Below are positions 9,175 through 18,478 of a stretch of 64,000 nt of DNA, piece by piece. Below the pieces are notes generated by a model that searched no databases, was not told the origin of the DNA, and saw only the letters and a program-made list of their open reading frames with translations. The stretch is taken from contig JAQFWX010000011.1 in NCBI GenBank assembly GCA_027605045.1, positions 558,001 through 622,000 on the forward strand, written 5' to 3'. Position numbers and translations under genes: made by a program. Origin of the DNA: Phallus indusiatus. Lineage: Eukaryota > Basidiomycota > Agaricomycetes > Phallales > Phallaceae. The stretch's first letter is position 1. Every line of letters starts with the position of its first letter.

Positions 9175-10662
9175 ATGGCACCCATTGAGGCGAACGGAAA
9201 TGCGAATTCAACTGATACGACAACCCCTGTCGCAACCTCATACCTTCGAACGTCGAATGTCCTAGTTCTTGGTTTGCGAAGGTCGGAATTCCATTTGTCT
9301 TTTTTGCTCTTACGATCGTTCATCCTCGTTCGTTCTTGCAGAAGCGGCAAAACATCTATCCTCGAGGTCGTTTTCAAAAACCTTTCCCCAAAAGACACTC
9401 TTTACATTGACCCTTCTATCCGAATACAAAAGCTGCGTATCGAGTACGTCGCACGTTATCCATCTCGCATGGCCGAGGGGCTCCTCCGTTAAAGCAGACA
9501 TGGTTTCATTTTATGTTTAGCTCCGCTATTCCACTGGAATTTTGGGACTGTCCCAGCAGCGTTTCATTGTCCACACTCCCATTACAAGACTTCTCTACCG
9601 TGTTATTTGTCATCGATATGCAGGTCTGTCCGAACGCTCATTGTTTTAATGAAATCACGATTTGACCGTAACTTTTATCTGATTTTATTAAAAAGGATAT
9701 TTTCACTTATGCCATTCCAAAATTGATCGATGTCATAAGCATCATGTATCAATCTAACCCTGAAATTAATATCGAGGTGTTTGTGCACAAGGCCGACGCC
9801 TTGGCTGATGATTACAGGATCGGTTTGTTTACTTCACGCCTTTTGCGACTGTTTGATATCTTACTTTTAACACACACCCTTTCTCCCTTCCCAGAAACCT
9901 ATCGTCATGTTCAACAACGCGTTTTTGACGAGTTAACAGACACAACTGTAGACGTTGACGCTCTTCCGCTTCAATTTCATCTCACATCTATATGGGATCA
10001 TTCAATACTTGAGTCGTTTTCTCAGCTCGTACAAAGATTGATCGAACCACTTCCGTACCTCGAGGAACTGCTCAACGTGTTTTCCGCTGTGTGTAACCCA
10101 GTTTAGTTAGATCCACGCGTAAACTGACTCGCTCTCAATTAGAATTCGCGTTTGCTCAAATCCTTCCTATTTGACAGCAGTTCTCGCATATACGTGGCCA
10201 CTGATATGTCCCCAGTCGACGTGCACACACATAATCTCTGTTGTGACTACGTTAGAATGCATTCGGATTTTGCACTGTTGTTCAGGTAGATATTTTCTCT
10301 GTTCCAAACTAACTAACTAGCGCAATTTTTCACATTTTCACATTTTAGTAAAAGTGTAGAAGAAAATCCACGAGATGCTAGCACTTGGTCTAATGGTTCT
10401 ATCAGACTAAACCCTGATACTTCCCTGATATATTGGCAAATCACGAAGTATGGTAGTGTTTCACTCTCAAAAGCAGAACATACACTAATTGACTGATAGA
10501 AATCTGTGTCTCGTCGTCATAATTCCAACCGAAGTCTATTCGAATCGACGAGGTCTGGTAGAATACAATTTAGTCTTCTTCCGGCAGGGCGTTCAAGAGA
10601 TCCTAGAGGTGGACGCTAGCGAGCGAAGGCGTCAACCTGATGATTCAAGGCCGCCTTCATAG
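9175..10662 (+). CDS. GTR2: Rag-family GTPase Gtr2 (RagC/D type)
   Basis: Subunit of the Gtr1-Gtr2 (Rag) heterodimer that reports amino-acid sufficiency to TORC1 on the vacuole. Exons give VLVLGLRRSGKTSILEVVF (P-loop), FWDCPSSVSLSTLPL (G3 region), LFVIDMQDIFTYAI, INIEVFVHKADALADDYR (G4, HKxD), FHLTSIWDHSILESFSQLVQ, LPYLEELLNVFSANSRLLKS, IYVATDMSPVDVHTHNLCCD and LCLVVIIPTEVYSNRRGLVE, ending in RPPS at the stop 10660-10662. The long roadblock-like C-terminal domain and the SIWDHS motif are diagnostic for RagC/Gtr2 rather than RagA/Gtr1. About 330 aa and at least six introns (the first is 9282-9341). The G3 motif reads W-D-C-P-S-S, where relatives usually have P-G; see findings. It is convergent with the small minus-strand gene at 11029. 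Confidence 0.9.
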
Positions 10663-11028
10663 TATGTGCGCGGATATTTTGGATTTTTCTTGCTACGGAA
10701 AAAAAAACGAACATCATTTGCCCTGACTTGCCTTACCTCCCCACCCAAAGCATCAAAATACCCCACTCAAATAAATTGTATCAATTTGTCTATTAATCGC
10801 TACTTACGCACAATATATCTGCATTTTTACATCAGGAAGCCCCCTGTCCTAGACCTCTTTAATAAGAATAAGCTGAACCTTTTAGGATGACGGTTTAATT
10901 TGACGAAGCATGTTCCGAGAATAACTGGAGATATATATATATATATTTGGCAGGCACCAGCAATACAAGGTAACACAATCTACAGTATTGTTTACAATGA
11001 ATGATATCACAAGAGTCCACTATGTTGT
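10663..11028. other. Convergent intergenic space, GTR2 and small minus-strand gene
   Basis: 366 AT-rich bases holding two 3' UTRs. It contains a short (AT)n run at 10930-10946. No gene seen. Confidence 0.45.
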
Positions 11029-11521
11029 TTATGCTGCTACAATTTCCTTGATAAGAGTAATAACTTTCTGGAACGCAACCTTCTGCTCATCCGTAGGCTG
11101 AACAGCACTCTCTCCGGTGCCACAGCCATTCGGTCCACCATTCAACCAATGCAATTTATCATGAATAAACGCAATGCTCGTATCTAATCCATAAATGTCT
11201 TGAATGCCAATTGGACTTTCAATAGGAAGCGACTTCAGAATCGTTTCGATTTCGTCTAATTTAGAGCTCTGTGAGCTGGCGGAAATTTCTTTGGGTGGTT
11301 CGGGGAGTAAGTGAGGTGTTCCATCCGGACGGATTTGGGAGGTAATGACGAGTTTGTCGTCTGTCTTTTCGATAAGGTGGACTTCGCTTGGTGTTGGTGG
11401 TTTAAAGCCGCCAGTGATTCCTGGAGGTCAGCGATGATAGATAAGCGAAATATGCGTCTGTGTAAAAGAGAATTTTTGGTTTACCTTTCTGCAGACGGAT
11501 AATAAGCGATGGATTGGACAT
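11029..11521 (-). CDS. Small conserved-looking protein of unknown function
   Basis: About 140 aa in two exons. The first exon starts at the ATG at 11521 (MSNPSLIIRLQK) and ends at a gtaaac donor. The second begins GITGGFKPPTPSEVHLIE and continues with LVITSQIRPDGTPHLLPEPP, LDEIETILKSLPIESPIG, DIYGLDTSIAFIHDKLHW and LNGGPNGCGTGESAVQP, ending ITLIKEIVAA at the stop 11029-11031. The join restores one open frame without a stop. I do not recognise a family. There is no signal peptide or membrane span. The composition (Pro-rich hinge, then an alternating hydrophobic helix-like C-terminus) looks like a real soluble protein. Support is from splicing and codon continuity only. Confidence 0.65.
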
Positions 11522-11953
11522 TGTTGTTTCAGAGCAAGTTAGTGACGGGACTGGGAGACGCGGATAAATTAGATAGGAGACGACTTTTATAGGGATGGCT
11601 TAGTGGACATATCGCACCGGCCAAGCACTGGCGCAGTTTTTGGACCAAGGTCCGCAATCCAAATGACGTAATTTTTAATTTTTTTTAGAATTTAATTTAC
11701 ATCGAACAAGACGAATGAGGAAGTGGATTATATATTTGAACACAAAAAAACATTTTTTTTCCATGCCTCCGCAAAAAATTGTATCCAATGATCTTACAAA
11801 TATGAATTGATTATTGTTAACAAAAAAGACGTAAAATTCAAAGCAAAAAAGAAACATAAAATAAAACAAGATCACGAACGAACCAGGTTTAATAATAGTA
11901 AACATTATTAGTATGTGTATAAAGTTCGAGAAAATAGTTTGCTTTTTTATCTC
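11522..11953. other. AT-rich intergenic space between small gene and G-alpha
   Basis: 432 bases. The first 120 should be the promoter of the small minus-strand gene and the rest the 3' UTR of the G-alpha gene. Strongly AT-rich at 11660-11940. No gene seen. Confidence 0.4.
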
Positions 11954-14079
11954 TCAAACCAATGCTGCGTCCTGAAGAATATGTTTAGCACCCTATTACC
12001 AAGAAGGAAAGACATTACAGACCTTTAGATATCCACGGAAAATTGAGTCTCGCACTGTTAAAAAGATGAAGATGAATTACATTTGGTACAGAAGAAATTA
12101 CTTACCATTAATAATTATCTGTTGAGTGGCTTTTGTATCCTGGCAAAAAAAAATTGTGTTTGAATATAGCTGAGAATAGAAGAGAGAGACACGTACAACT
12201 ACACTAGTCATATGAACATACAGTACACGCTTTGCATCATTGTTCCGCCTATGAACTTGGGCAAAGTGGGCTTTAAAATAGCTTGCTACAGCGTCATATG
12301 TATTAGGTCGCTCTCCATACGACGTTATGCTGCAAACGATCCAATGTCAGTTTGATGAGAACACCAAACTGAAATGTTGCTTACTAGCGTTTGACGAGGA
12401 TTCCGGTGTCCAGTTTAACTTTTAACAAGTCGGTTTTGTCTATGTGAAGGAAAGTGAGAATCGGGAGAAAATTGTAGGACAATCTAATGCGTACTCAGGA
12501 ATAGAACCATATGAACTTGTTTGAGTAGGGGGTGAGAGCAAATTTGAGTAAATAATTGCAGTGAGTCATCGATGCGGTTTGTACGGGAGTCTTCTTCTAG
12601 ATACTATAAATGACAATGAAAAATTAACTTGTGGAAGGGGTTTGAAGGCAAGTACTCACCTGGTCGAAAGCAGATATAGGGGCTAGGAAAATAATTGCAT
12701 TTGCGTCGTCAAAGTAGGGAATCCAGGAATTACGCTAGCGAACGAGAGAATATCATTACTGAACAAAGGAAAATTCCTTATGACAAACCTGACTTCGGGC
12801 ACCGCCAACGTCGTACAATATCCACCGGACTGCCTTCGATCCCATTGAAACCTCAAATTCATGTTCTGCAATTCCCATTGTTCGAATTCGGGCTCTCATG
12901 ATGTCATCTTTCAAACGATAAAGTTTTTTTTATTAAGCAAGAACGGGCCCCATGTGTGCGCCGCTTCCGTAATGCAATGATAATGATAGAGAAGAACATA
13001 CCAGTTTCAGGTAAGTAGCCAGGACTCCCAATCCGTAAGATATCGTTCAAAAAGCTTTTATGTTTTTAGAACAAAAAAATATCAAATTCAGCCCGGCGTT
13101 GTCGGGACAGAATTGAAAACCCAACTTACAACTCGGCACTATCATCCAATCGTAAACGACGAGCACGAATTTGCTCCCTGACAGCTGGGTGTTCCCATAA
13201 TTCCTTAATATCATCCTAAATAAATAAAAACAACAAGATGATTTCCGCTCAATACAAGTTTGACAGGGGCTTTGGCTTGAAAATGACGTGCCTTGCACGC
13301 GCAGATCATTCTTCCGACTGGATCATCCGGTGGCGCATTAACATCCACACTAGGATTCCTCCATTGGGTGTGTTTACTAAAGAACGGTGTGGATTTTACA
13401 GTAGTTTGCCATCCCTTGCGTACGAGAACGCCTTCTTTGCCGGATTGCATGGCCAGGGCACCACCAGCGCTGAAGCGGGATGTCAGGGCGTTTTCCATCC
13501 CCAGGAGAGGTGATAAACGTAATTTCAAATTGGCGAGTCTGGTGGGCCAAACGGAAGAGGACTCATCGAGTGTATCAGGGTCGAGGGGGAATTTGTCGAA
13601 GGAGTCGAGTATGGCGCGTAGGGATTTGACAATGTTGAGGTAGACGACGGTAGACCAGCTGCTGCGTTCTTGTTCGAGACTGGCTGGTGCATGCATAAGC
13701 TGAAACCTGAAAATAAAACAAACAACCAATCAGACGATCAAACTCTGGCTTGTGAAAGCTCCATCCTCTCCCCCCACCCCGCCTTCTCTCTCTCTCCATC
13801 CATTACTTACTGTTTTTGCAAAGTACTTTTACCACTTTCGGCTTGGCCAAGGAGAAGTAACTTGACTTCTCCAGCAGCCTTGCGCCTTCGCAGGGTCTCT
13901 TTTTCCGCTTTGAGCTGTTCGTCAATCAGGTCTGACTGTTCTTTATTCCTCGCTTCTTGTGCAAGTCGCTCTTTACGTTCTTCTTCTGTTTCGCCATCCG
14001 GAGGTCTCAACGCGAAAGCGAGTGGATCATCCGTACTATCTGTCGATGAAAGATAGCGGGACTGAGCTGATGGCGCCAT
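11954..14079 (-). CDS. Heterotrimeric G-protein alpha subunit, divergent long-insert type
   Basis: About 500 aa in eight or nine exons. The start is the ATG at 14079 (MAPSAQSRYLSST...). An Arg/Glu-rich helix is followed by the P-loop VKLLLLGQAESGKSTLQKQ, then an enlarged helical domain (FQLMHAPASLEQERSSW, PTRLANLKLRLSPLLGMENA, DDIKELWEHPAVREQIRARR, FFLNDILRIGSPGYLPET). Next come switch I DDIMRARIRTMGIAEHEFEV, switch II ILYDVGGARSQRNSWIPYFD, IIFLAPISAFDQYLEEDSR, the G4 motif MVLFLNKTDLLKVKLDTG and the G5 region YVHMTSVVDTKATQ. It ends RDSIFRGYLKDAALV. The Arg of switch I and the Gln of switch II are kept. The second residue is Ala, not Gly, and the C-terminus lacks the usual Cys at -4. The helical domain is about 80-100 residues longer than in canonical G-alphas, as seen in expanded Agaricomycete subfamilies. 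Confidence 0.88.
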
Positions 14080-15247
14080 ATGGTCTTTTTTTCTTTATAT
14101 GCGAAGCAATGAATGTCTAAAATGTCACTTTAAAAAAGACGTAGGGACATAAAAGAGAAGAAGAAAAAGAAGAAGAAGAAAAAAGAAGAGAGGAGGGCAA
14201 TTTAGAGGAGGAGAAGACGAAAAAAAAAATTGAACTCTTCGCAAGCTTCTGGAATAGAAGAGAGGAAAGAGAAGGAAGGAATTATGAGAGGAGAGAAGGA
14301 GAGGACGACCGGGGAGCGGGAGGCAAATCGTTTGGGGGGAGCTGGTTAGCCGGACTTTGAATCGGTCGCCATTTGCCCCCCCACCTTCCTTGTCTCTCCT
14401 TCGTGACGACGTTCGTGACAGCGTACTAAACATCGCAGCAGACTGACAGGAGGAGTTTTAACTACTCCCAACAAAGTCGAAAGGAAAATGGGACATGGAA
14501 TGGTAGTTAGTGTTGGCGGAAGAGCCGGAACAAGAACTTTTCTCGACGTCGTGTAACATGTGCTTAAAAAACGTAATCGAGACTCGTCAATCAGAGATTA
14601 GAGCTCTCATAGGCTCTCGTGGCCCTTTTGCTTCTTTTTTAAATTGTCTTGTGTTCTTTGAAACTTAAATCAGATGGGGTTGCGCGTAAGTGAGGGTCGA
14701 AGAGAAACAGCCGAGAGAGAGAGGGTTCTGTGCCAAGTTTTGGGTAAATGACATGCATGCTCTACATATATAAGTATGTGAGTCTGAGTCGAGGGATGGT
14801 TTGGGAATACCGGCGATTTGATTGTGTAAATTATAATTACAATTGGGTGGGGAAAGGAAGACTCGGACGGAGCAAAACGCGACGCGAGAATAAATGTCAA
14901 TTTTTCTAAAAATATTTTTTTTAAAATATATTTTGATTTTTTTTATTCTTTTCGTATCGTTCCAAACGTTATGGGCACCATCAGTGCCTAGTAGTGCTTT
15001 GCAAATAATGGTTAGGCCCATGGTACGCCAACTCAAGTCAGCTCAGCTCAACAGTCTTATCTACAGTTTTACAGTACATATGCGCAGTTATTATCACATG
15101 CCGCTAAACCTTTCGGAGGACTGGACTATCGACACGTCAAAAAAACTTTGCAGAATGGCATTTCAAACAAGACCCCCGGAACGAGGGAGTAACCTATTAC
15201 AACTGAGCACTAGCCCCAAGAGCTACTAGTATACATAACCATGCAAT
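14080..15247. other. Intergenic between G-alpha and ACBP genes
   Basis: 1.17 kb between two minus-strand genes. Just upstream of the G-alpha start is a purine-rich (GAA/AAG)n leader at 14151-14190, and the complementary strand of 14125-14433 is pyrimidine-rich as in fungal 5' leaders. The middle (14650-15240) holds only short open frames in inconsistent frames. No gene is supported. Confidence 0.45.
14151..14190. repeat. Imperfect (AAG)n simple repeat
   Basis: Runs of aagaag/aaaaga in the leader of the G-alpha gene. Purine-rich on the plus strand, so the transcript leader would be CT-rich. Confidence 0.7.
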
Positions 15248-15832
15248 CTAGGCGTTCTCAATCTCAGCAATTTGCTTCTTCGAGTTCTCGTCGCCCGCCT
15301 CTTTCAAAAGCTGTGTCATGTCATCAGGGAAACATTTTGAAAAGAAGATGTTTTATCTTGCATACCTCCAGAAGCTTGGCGACGTAAGCCTTCTTCGCAT
15401 CCTCTTTGGATTTTCCTTCCAGTTTCTTCCATGCATCCCTTTATAGGAGAGGGGGTCAGCACGCATGCATAACCATAGTGGTCTTTCATTACCATTTAGC
15501 TTTCCTACGAAATCCAGTAATCCCGGTCGGGACGTATTTACATCCCCAATTGTGGCTGTAGTAGTTAAGGTTTAAGGGTTTGTCAATCGCAGGGAGAGAT
15601 CAGAGCGATGAACAAGAACGTGCCTTGTTTATAGTGGCCGTAGAACTATAATGATGAAACACAATATTCAGTCCGATGGTCTCGCGATGAAACCAAAATC
15701 AAGAGTGATCAGAGGATCAGAATGGAAACATACATATAATCTGTCCTCGTCTGTGGGTTTGACAGGACCGTCCTTGGGAAGTCCTTGGACGATGGCTACG
15801 GCTTTGTCGAACTGAGCTTCAATAGATGACAT
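15248..15832 (-). CDS. ACB1: Acyl-CoA-binding protein, with an apparent one-base frame break
   Basis: Cytosolic carrier of long-chain acyl-CoA esters, about 105 aa. Exon 1 (ATG 15832) reads MSSIEAQFDKAVAIVQGLPK and DGPVKPTDEDRLY. The next exon is FYGHYKQ, then ATIGDVNTSRPGLLDFVGK, then AKWDAWKKLEGKSKEDAKKA, ending DENSKKQIAEIENA at 15248. All ACBP landmarks are present: YKQAT, RPG, KAKWDAW. However, the exon encoding DVNTSRPGLLDFVGK and the AKW that follows it are in different frames, separated by one missing base at about 15499-15503 (gctttcctacg on the plus strand). The intron after YKQ would need a GC donor (g|gcacgt) for the family-like frame. Using the GT donor three bases further in gives an open but non-homologous middle segment. 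This may be a pseudogene, a sequence error or an unusual splice. Confidence 0.8.
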
Positions 15833-16256
15833 TTCTGGACAGTTGCGGTGTTGATGGTCAATGGGGTCAGGTGGAAAGTAACAAAAAAAAAAATTAAAGT
15901 GCCAACCCGGATTACTTTATCCAGACCATAACCACCACATCTGACACGAATTACATATGATTTTAATCGATGACGCGATTCAAAAAGATAGGAACACAAT
16001 AATTTTGATCATCTCCTGTCCTGTCCCTTTTACAAGGTCTCTCTATACATATACACATACATACGCACAAGAGATTCCATCGCTTGCTTCCAGTTGTTGT
16101 ATAGTGTGTGACGTCGCGGCGCTCAGTTTATAGGGTTGTTAGGACGGGAAGCGGCTTTGAGTGGCCTCTCTATTATTCGAACCCAGCCAAGTTATTAAAA
16201 GAGCTAGGGGGCCTTCTCCCTGTTTTCTCAACCACCATCCATCCATCATTTCCATC
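15833..16256. other. Divergent promoter region, ACBP and PH-protein genes
   Basis: 424 bases between divergent starts. It contains a palindromic tgacgtc-like (ATF/CREB-type) site near 16109. No gene seen. Confidence 0.4.
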
Positions 16257-17982
16257 ATGAGTACAACAACCATGGCTGCCCCAAAGCCACCACCATTACC
16301 CCCTCCTTCTCCACAGGAAATACACAGAAGGCTTTCAGTGCACGCCAAACCAAAGGTGGGTTATCTCTCCTCGCCCTTTCCTTTTTCGTTTCGCTCTCCC
16401 CCGACGCGGACTTCTTCTCTATTATGGGATTGTTCTTTTTTATGTTTCTTATAATTGAGTCTCGCTCTGACGTCTTTCCCCCTAAATTCTCTAGCAACAA
16501 CAGCAGCAGTCCCGTATCGGAGCATCACTATCAGGAGCAGAATCAGACTCGGACTCGCAGCTGTTCAACGACGTGTCTCCTCACTCGCCGAAGGCCGGTG
16601 GAAGCCATTTCGCATCCAGTTCTCATCAGCCACCATTACAATCCATCGCCGAACGGTCTCTCATTAGTGGAGACGAGTCAGATGAAGACGATGAAGAAGG
16701 TGCTTGGGGTCGTGTCGCCGCCGATCGGAGCAGGGTTGTCGGTCAAGACGAAGTTGCTGTCAAGTCGGGCTATTTATGGAAAAAGGGAACTCGTCGTAAG
16801 GTAAATATTATTTAGTGCGTGGTCTTTTGGTTCGAAGTGCTTTCCTTTGTGAGACGCGTTTCTAATGATAAGTTTTGGTGCCTTAGACATGGAAGAAACG
16901 TTGGTTCGTTTTACGGTCGCCTCATCTGGCATATTATAAAACATCCGCGGAATATAAACTACTTCGATTACTCGATATGAATGAAGTACATTCAGTTACA
17001 CCCGTTGCATTAAAGAAGCACGAAAACACATTCGGGCTTGTATTACCCGACCGAACGCTATATCTAAGAGCAGAACCACCTGAGGAAGTCGAGTCCTGGG
17101 TGAGAGCGATGAATCAAGTTAGGGAGCAATTGCAAAGCACGACAAGTATTATACCAGTACCCACACCTCCTATTCCAATACCTCAGCATCCGCAAGGGGG
17201 ATCATTCGGCAGAAGAGATGGTGGAGATGAGTTCAGTAGAAGTCCCAGTGCACCTGCGATTACGAGTAGTGATGAAGAGGATCTTGGCGGGGCGATATCG
17301 TCGACGTCTCCAAGTTTCGCTCGCACGTTTTCGAACGCGACTGGTGTAGGGGTGAGTGGTGTCGGTTCTGGTTCTGCACACGATCCAACCAAGATTGTGT
17401 TGTCTGGGTATTTGATGAAATGCGGGAAACGCAAGTCATGGAGGAAGCGTTGGTTTGTGTTGACTGGAGAGAAGCTAACGTATTGTGGCAACCACATGGT
17501 GAGCCGCGTAGTTCTCTATATCTATCTCCTTCATACAACTAGCTAATTTATGATGATGGTAGGATCAAAAACACCAACGGGAGATACCCTTGTCACAAGT
17601 GTTAGATGCAATGGAATCGCCACTTCCGACGCGACATGGGCTTGGTCAGATCTCGTCTTCTGCGACGACTAGTCATACACCGGAAGACCGGGGGGATAAT
17701 AGTAATGGGGAAAAGCATACATTCAAGGTAGTGACGACGAAACGAAGCTTGCTACTATGTGCGCCAAGCGAAGAAGAAGAGATCCGATGGCTGAGTACGG
17801 TTCGAGCATTGATTGCACGTCGATCTGGGCGGAATGAATTGGGAAGCGGTGGGAGCCAACCAGGAGCAGGGAGCCAACCTCAACCGCCACAACCATCAGC
17901 ACATTTACAAACCACCACCCTCACACCAGCAACACCAACAACAACAACACCAACATCAACAACCGCAGAGAAGACGGGGTAG
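16257..17982 (+). CDS. Tandem PH-domain protein
   Basis: About 500 aa with two pleckstrin-homology domains, suggesting a phosphoinositide-binding membrane adaptor. The start is the ATG at 16257 (MSTTTMAAPKPPPLPPP), then a Ser/Gln-rich leader. PH1 runs from KSGYLWKKGTRRK through TWKKRWFVLRSPHLAYYKTS and TFGLVLPDRTLYLRAEPPEE to VESWVRAMNQVREQ. A Pro/Ser-rich spacer (IPVPTPPIPIPQHP) follows. PH2 runs from KIVLSGYLMKCGKRKSWRKR and WFVLTGEKLTYCG through HTFKVVTTKRSLLLCAPSEE to EIRWLSTVRALIARR. It ends in a Gln/Pro/Thr-rich tail. The domain-closing Trp is present in both (ESWV, IRWL). Introns fall after HAKPK, GTRRK and CGNHM. A fungal protein of this layout is sometimes compared with TAPP adaptors, but binding specificity cannot be read here. 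Confidence 0.88.
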
Positions 17983-18478
17983 TAGTATAAACGGAGAATA
18001 AAGAAGAAAAGAAGACATGGTATATAATTTTATTTTGAATTAGCAATAATGCAATATGCATGGCATATGGACATGACGAATAATAATCATTTTTTGAAAT
18101 GAGTATATACAAAAGATGTGGACTGAATAGCAGTAGATATGCCTGAGACCCCGAAAGACCCTTTCCTTTTCGCAGTAGCCGGAACTGACGCGTGGCCGGG
18201 GTGAAACGTGTTGGCGCCGGGTGGAATTCGCCGGGTCGGAGAATGAAAGTAGAGAGATGTAAGCAAGTTGGGCGCTATTTAGAGGAGCAAATGGGCCAAG
18301 GAGGAGTCGACCCCCTCTTTGTCTCCGTTTAGTGCGTCTCCCGCCTGTGTGTGCAACTCCTCTGAACACCTAACCACCCTGTCTCCAAATCTCAGTTTTT
18401 TATTGTCTTTTATTCTTGTTGTTTCCGAATAGTTTCATTATATTCTCCTCTACTCCCCTCTTCCCCCTCCCCCACTGC
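17983..18478. other. Intergenic between PH-protein and first zinc-cluster gene
   Basis: 496 bases ending in a CT-rich leader (ctcccctcttccccctccccc) immediately before the ATG at 18479, as expected for a fungal promoter. No gene seen. Confidence 0.45.

Noticed and set aside
13293..13643. 116-codon plus-strand frame inside the G-alpha gene
   Set aside because: Shadow of the G-alpha helical-domain exon on the other strand.
14665..15036. 123-codon open frame on the minus strand between G-alpha and ACBP
   Set aside because: No protein-like pattern, no splice continuation, overlaps poly-T/poly-A; reads as chance.
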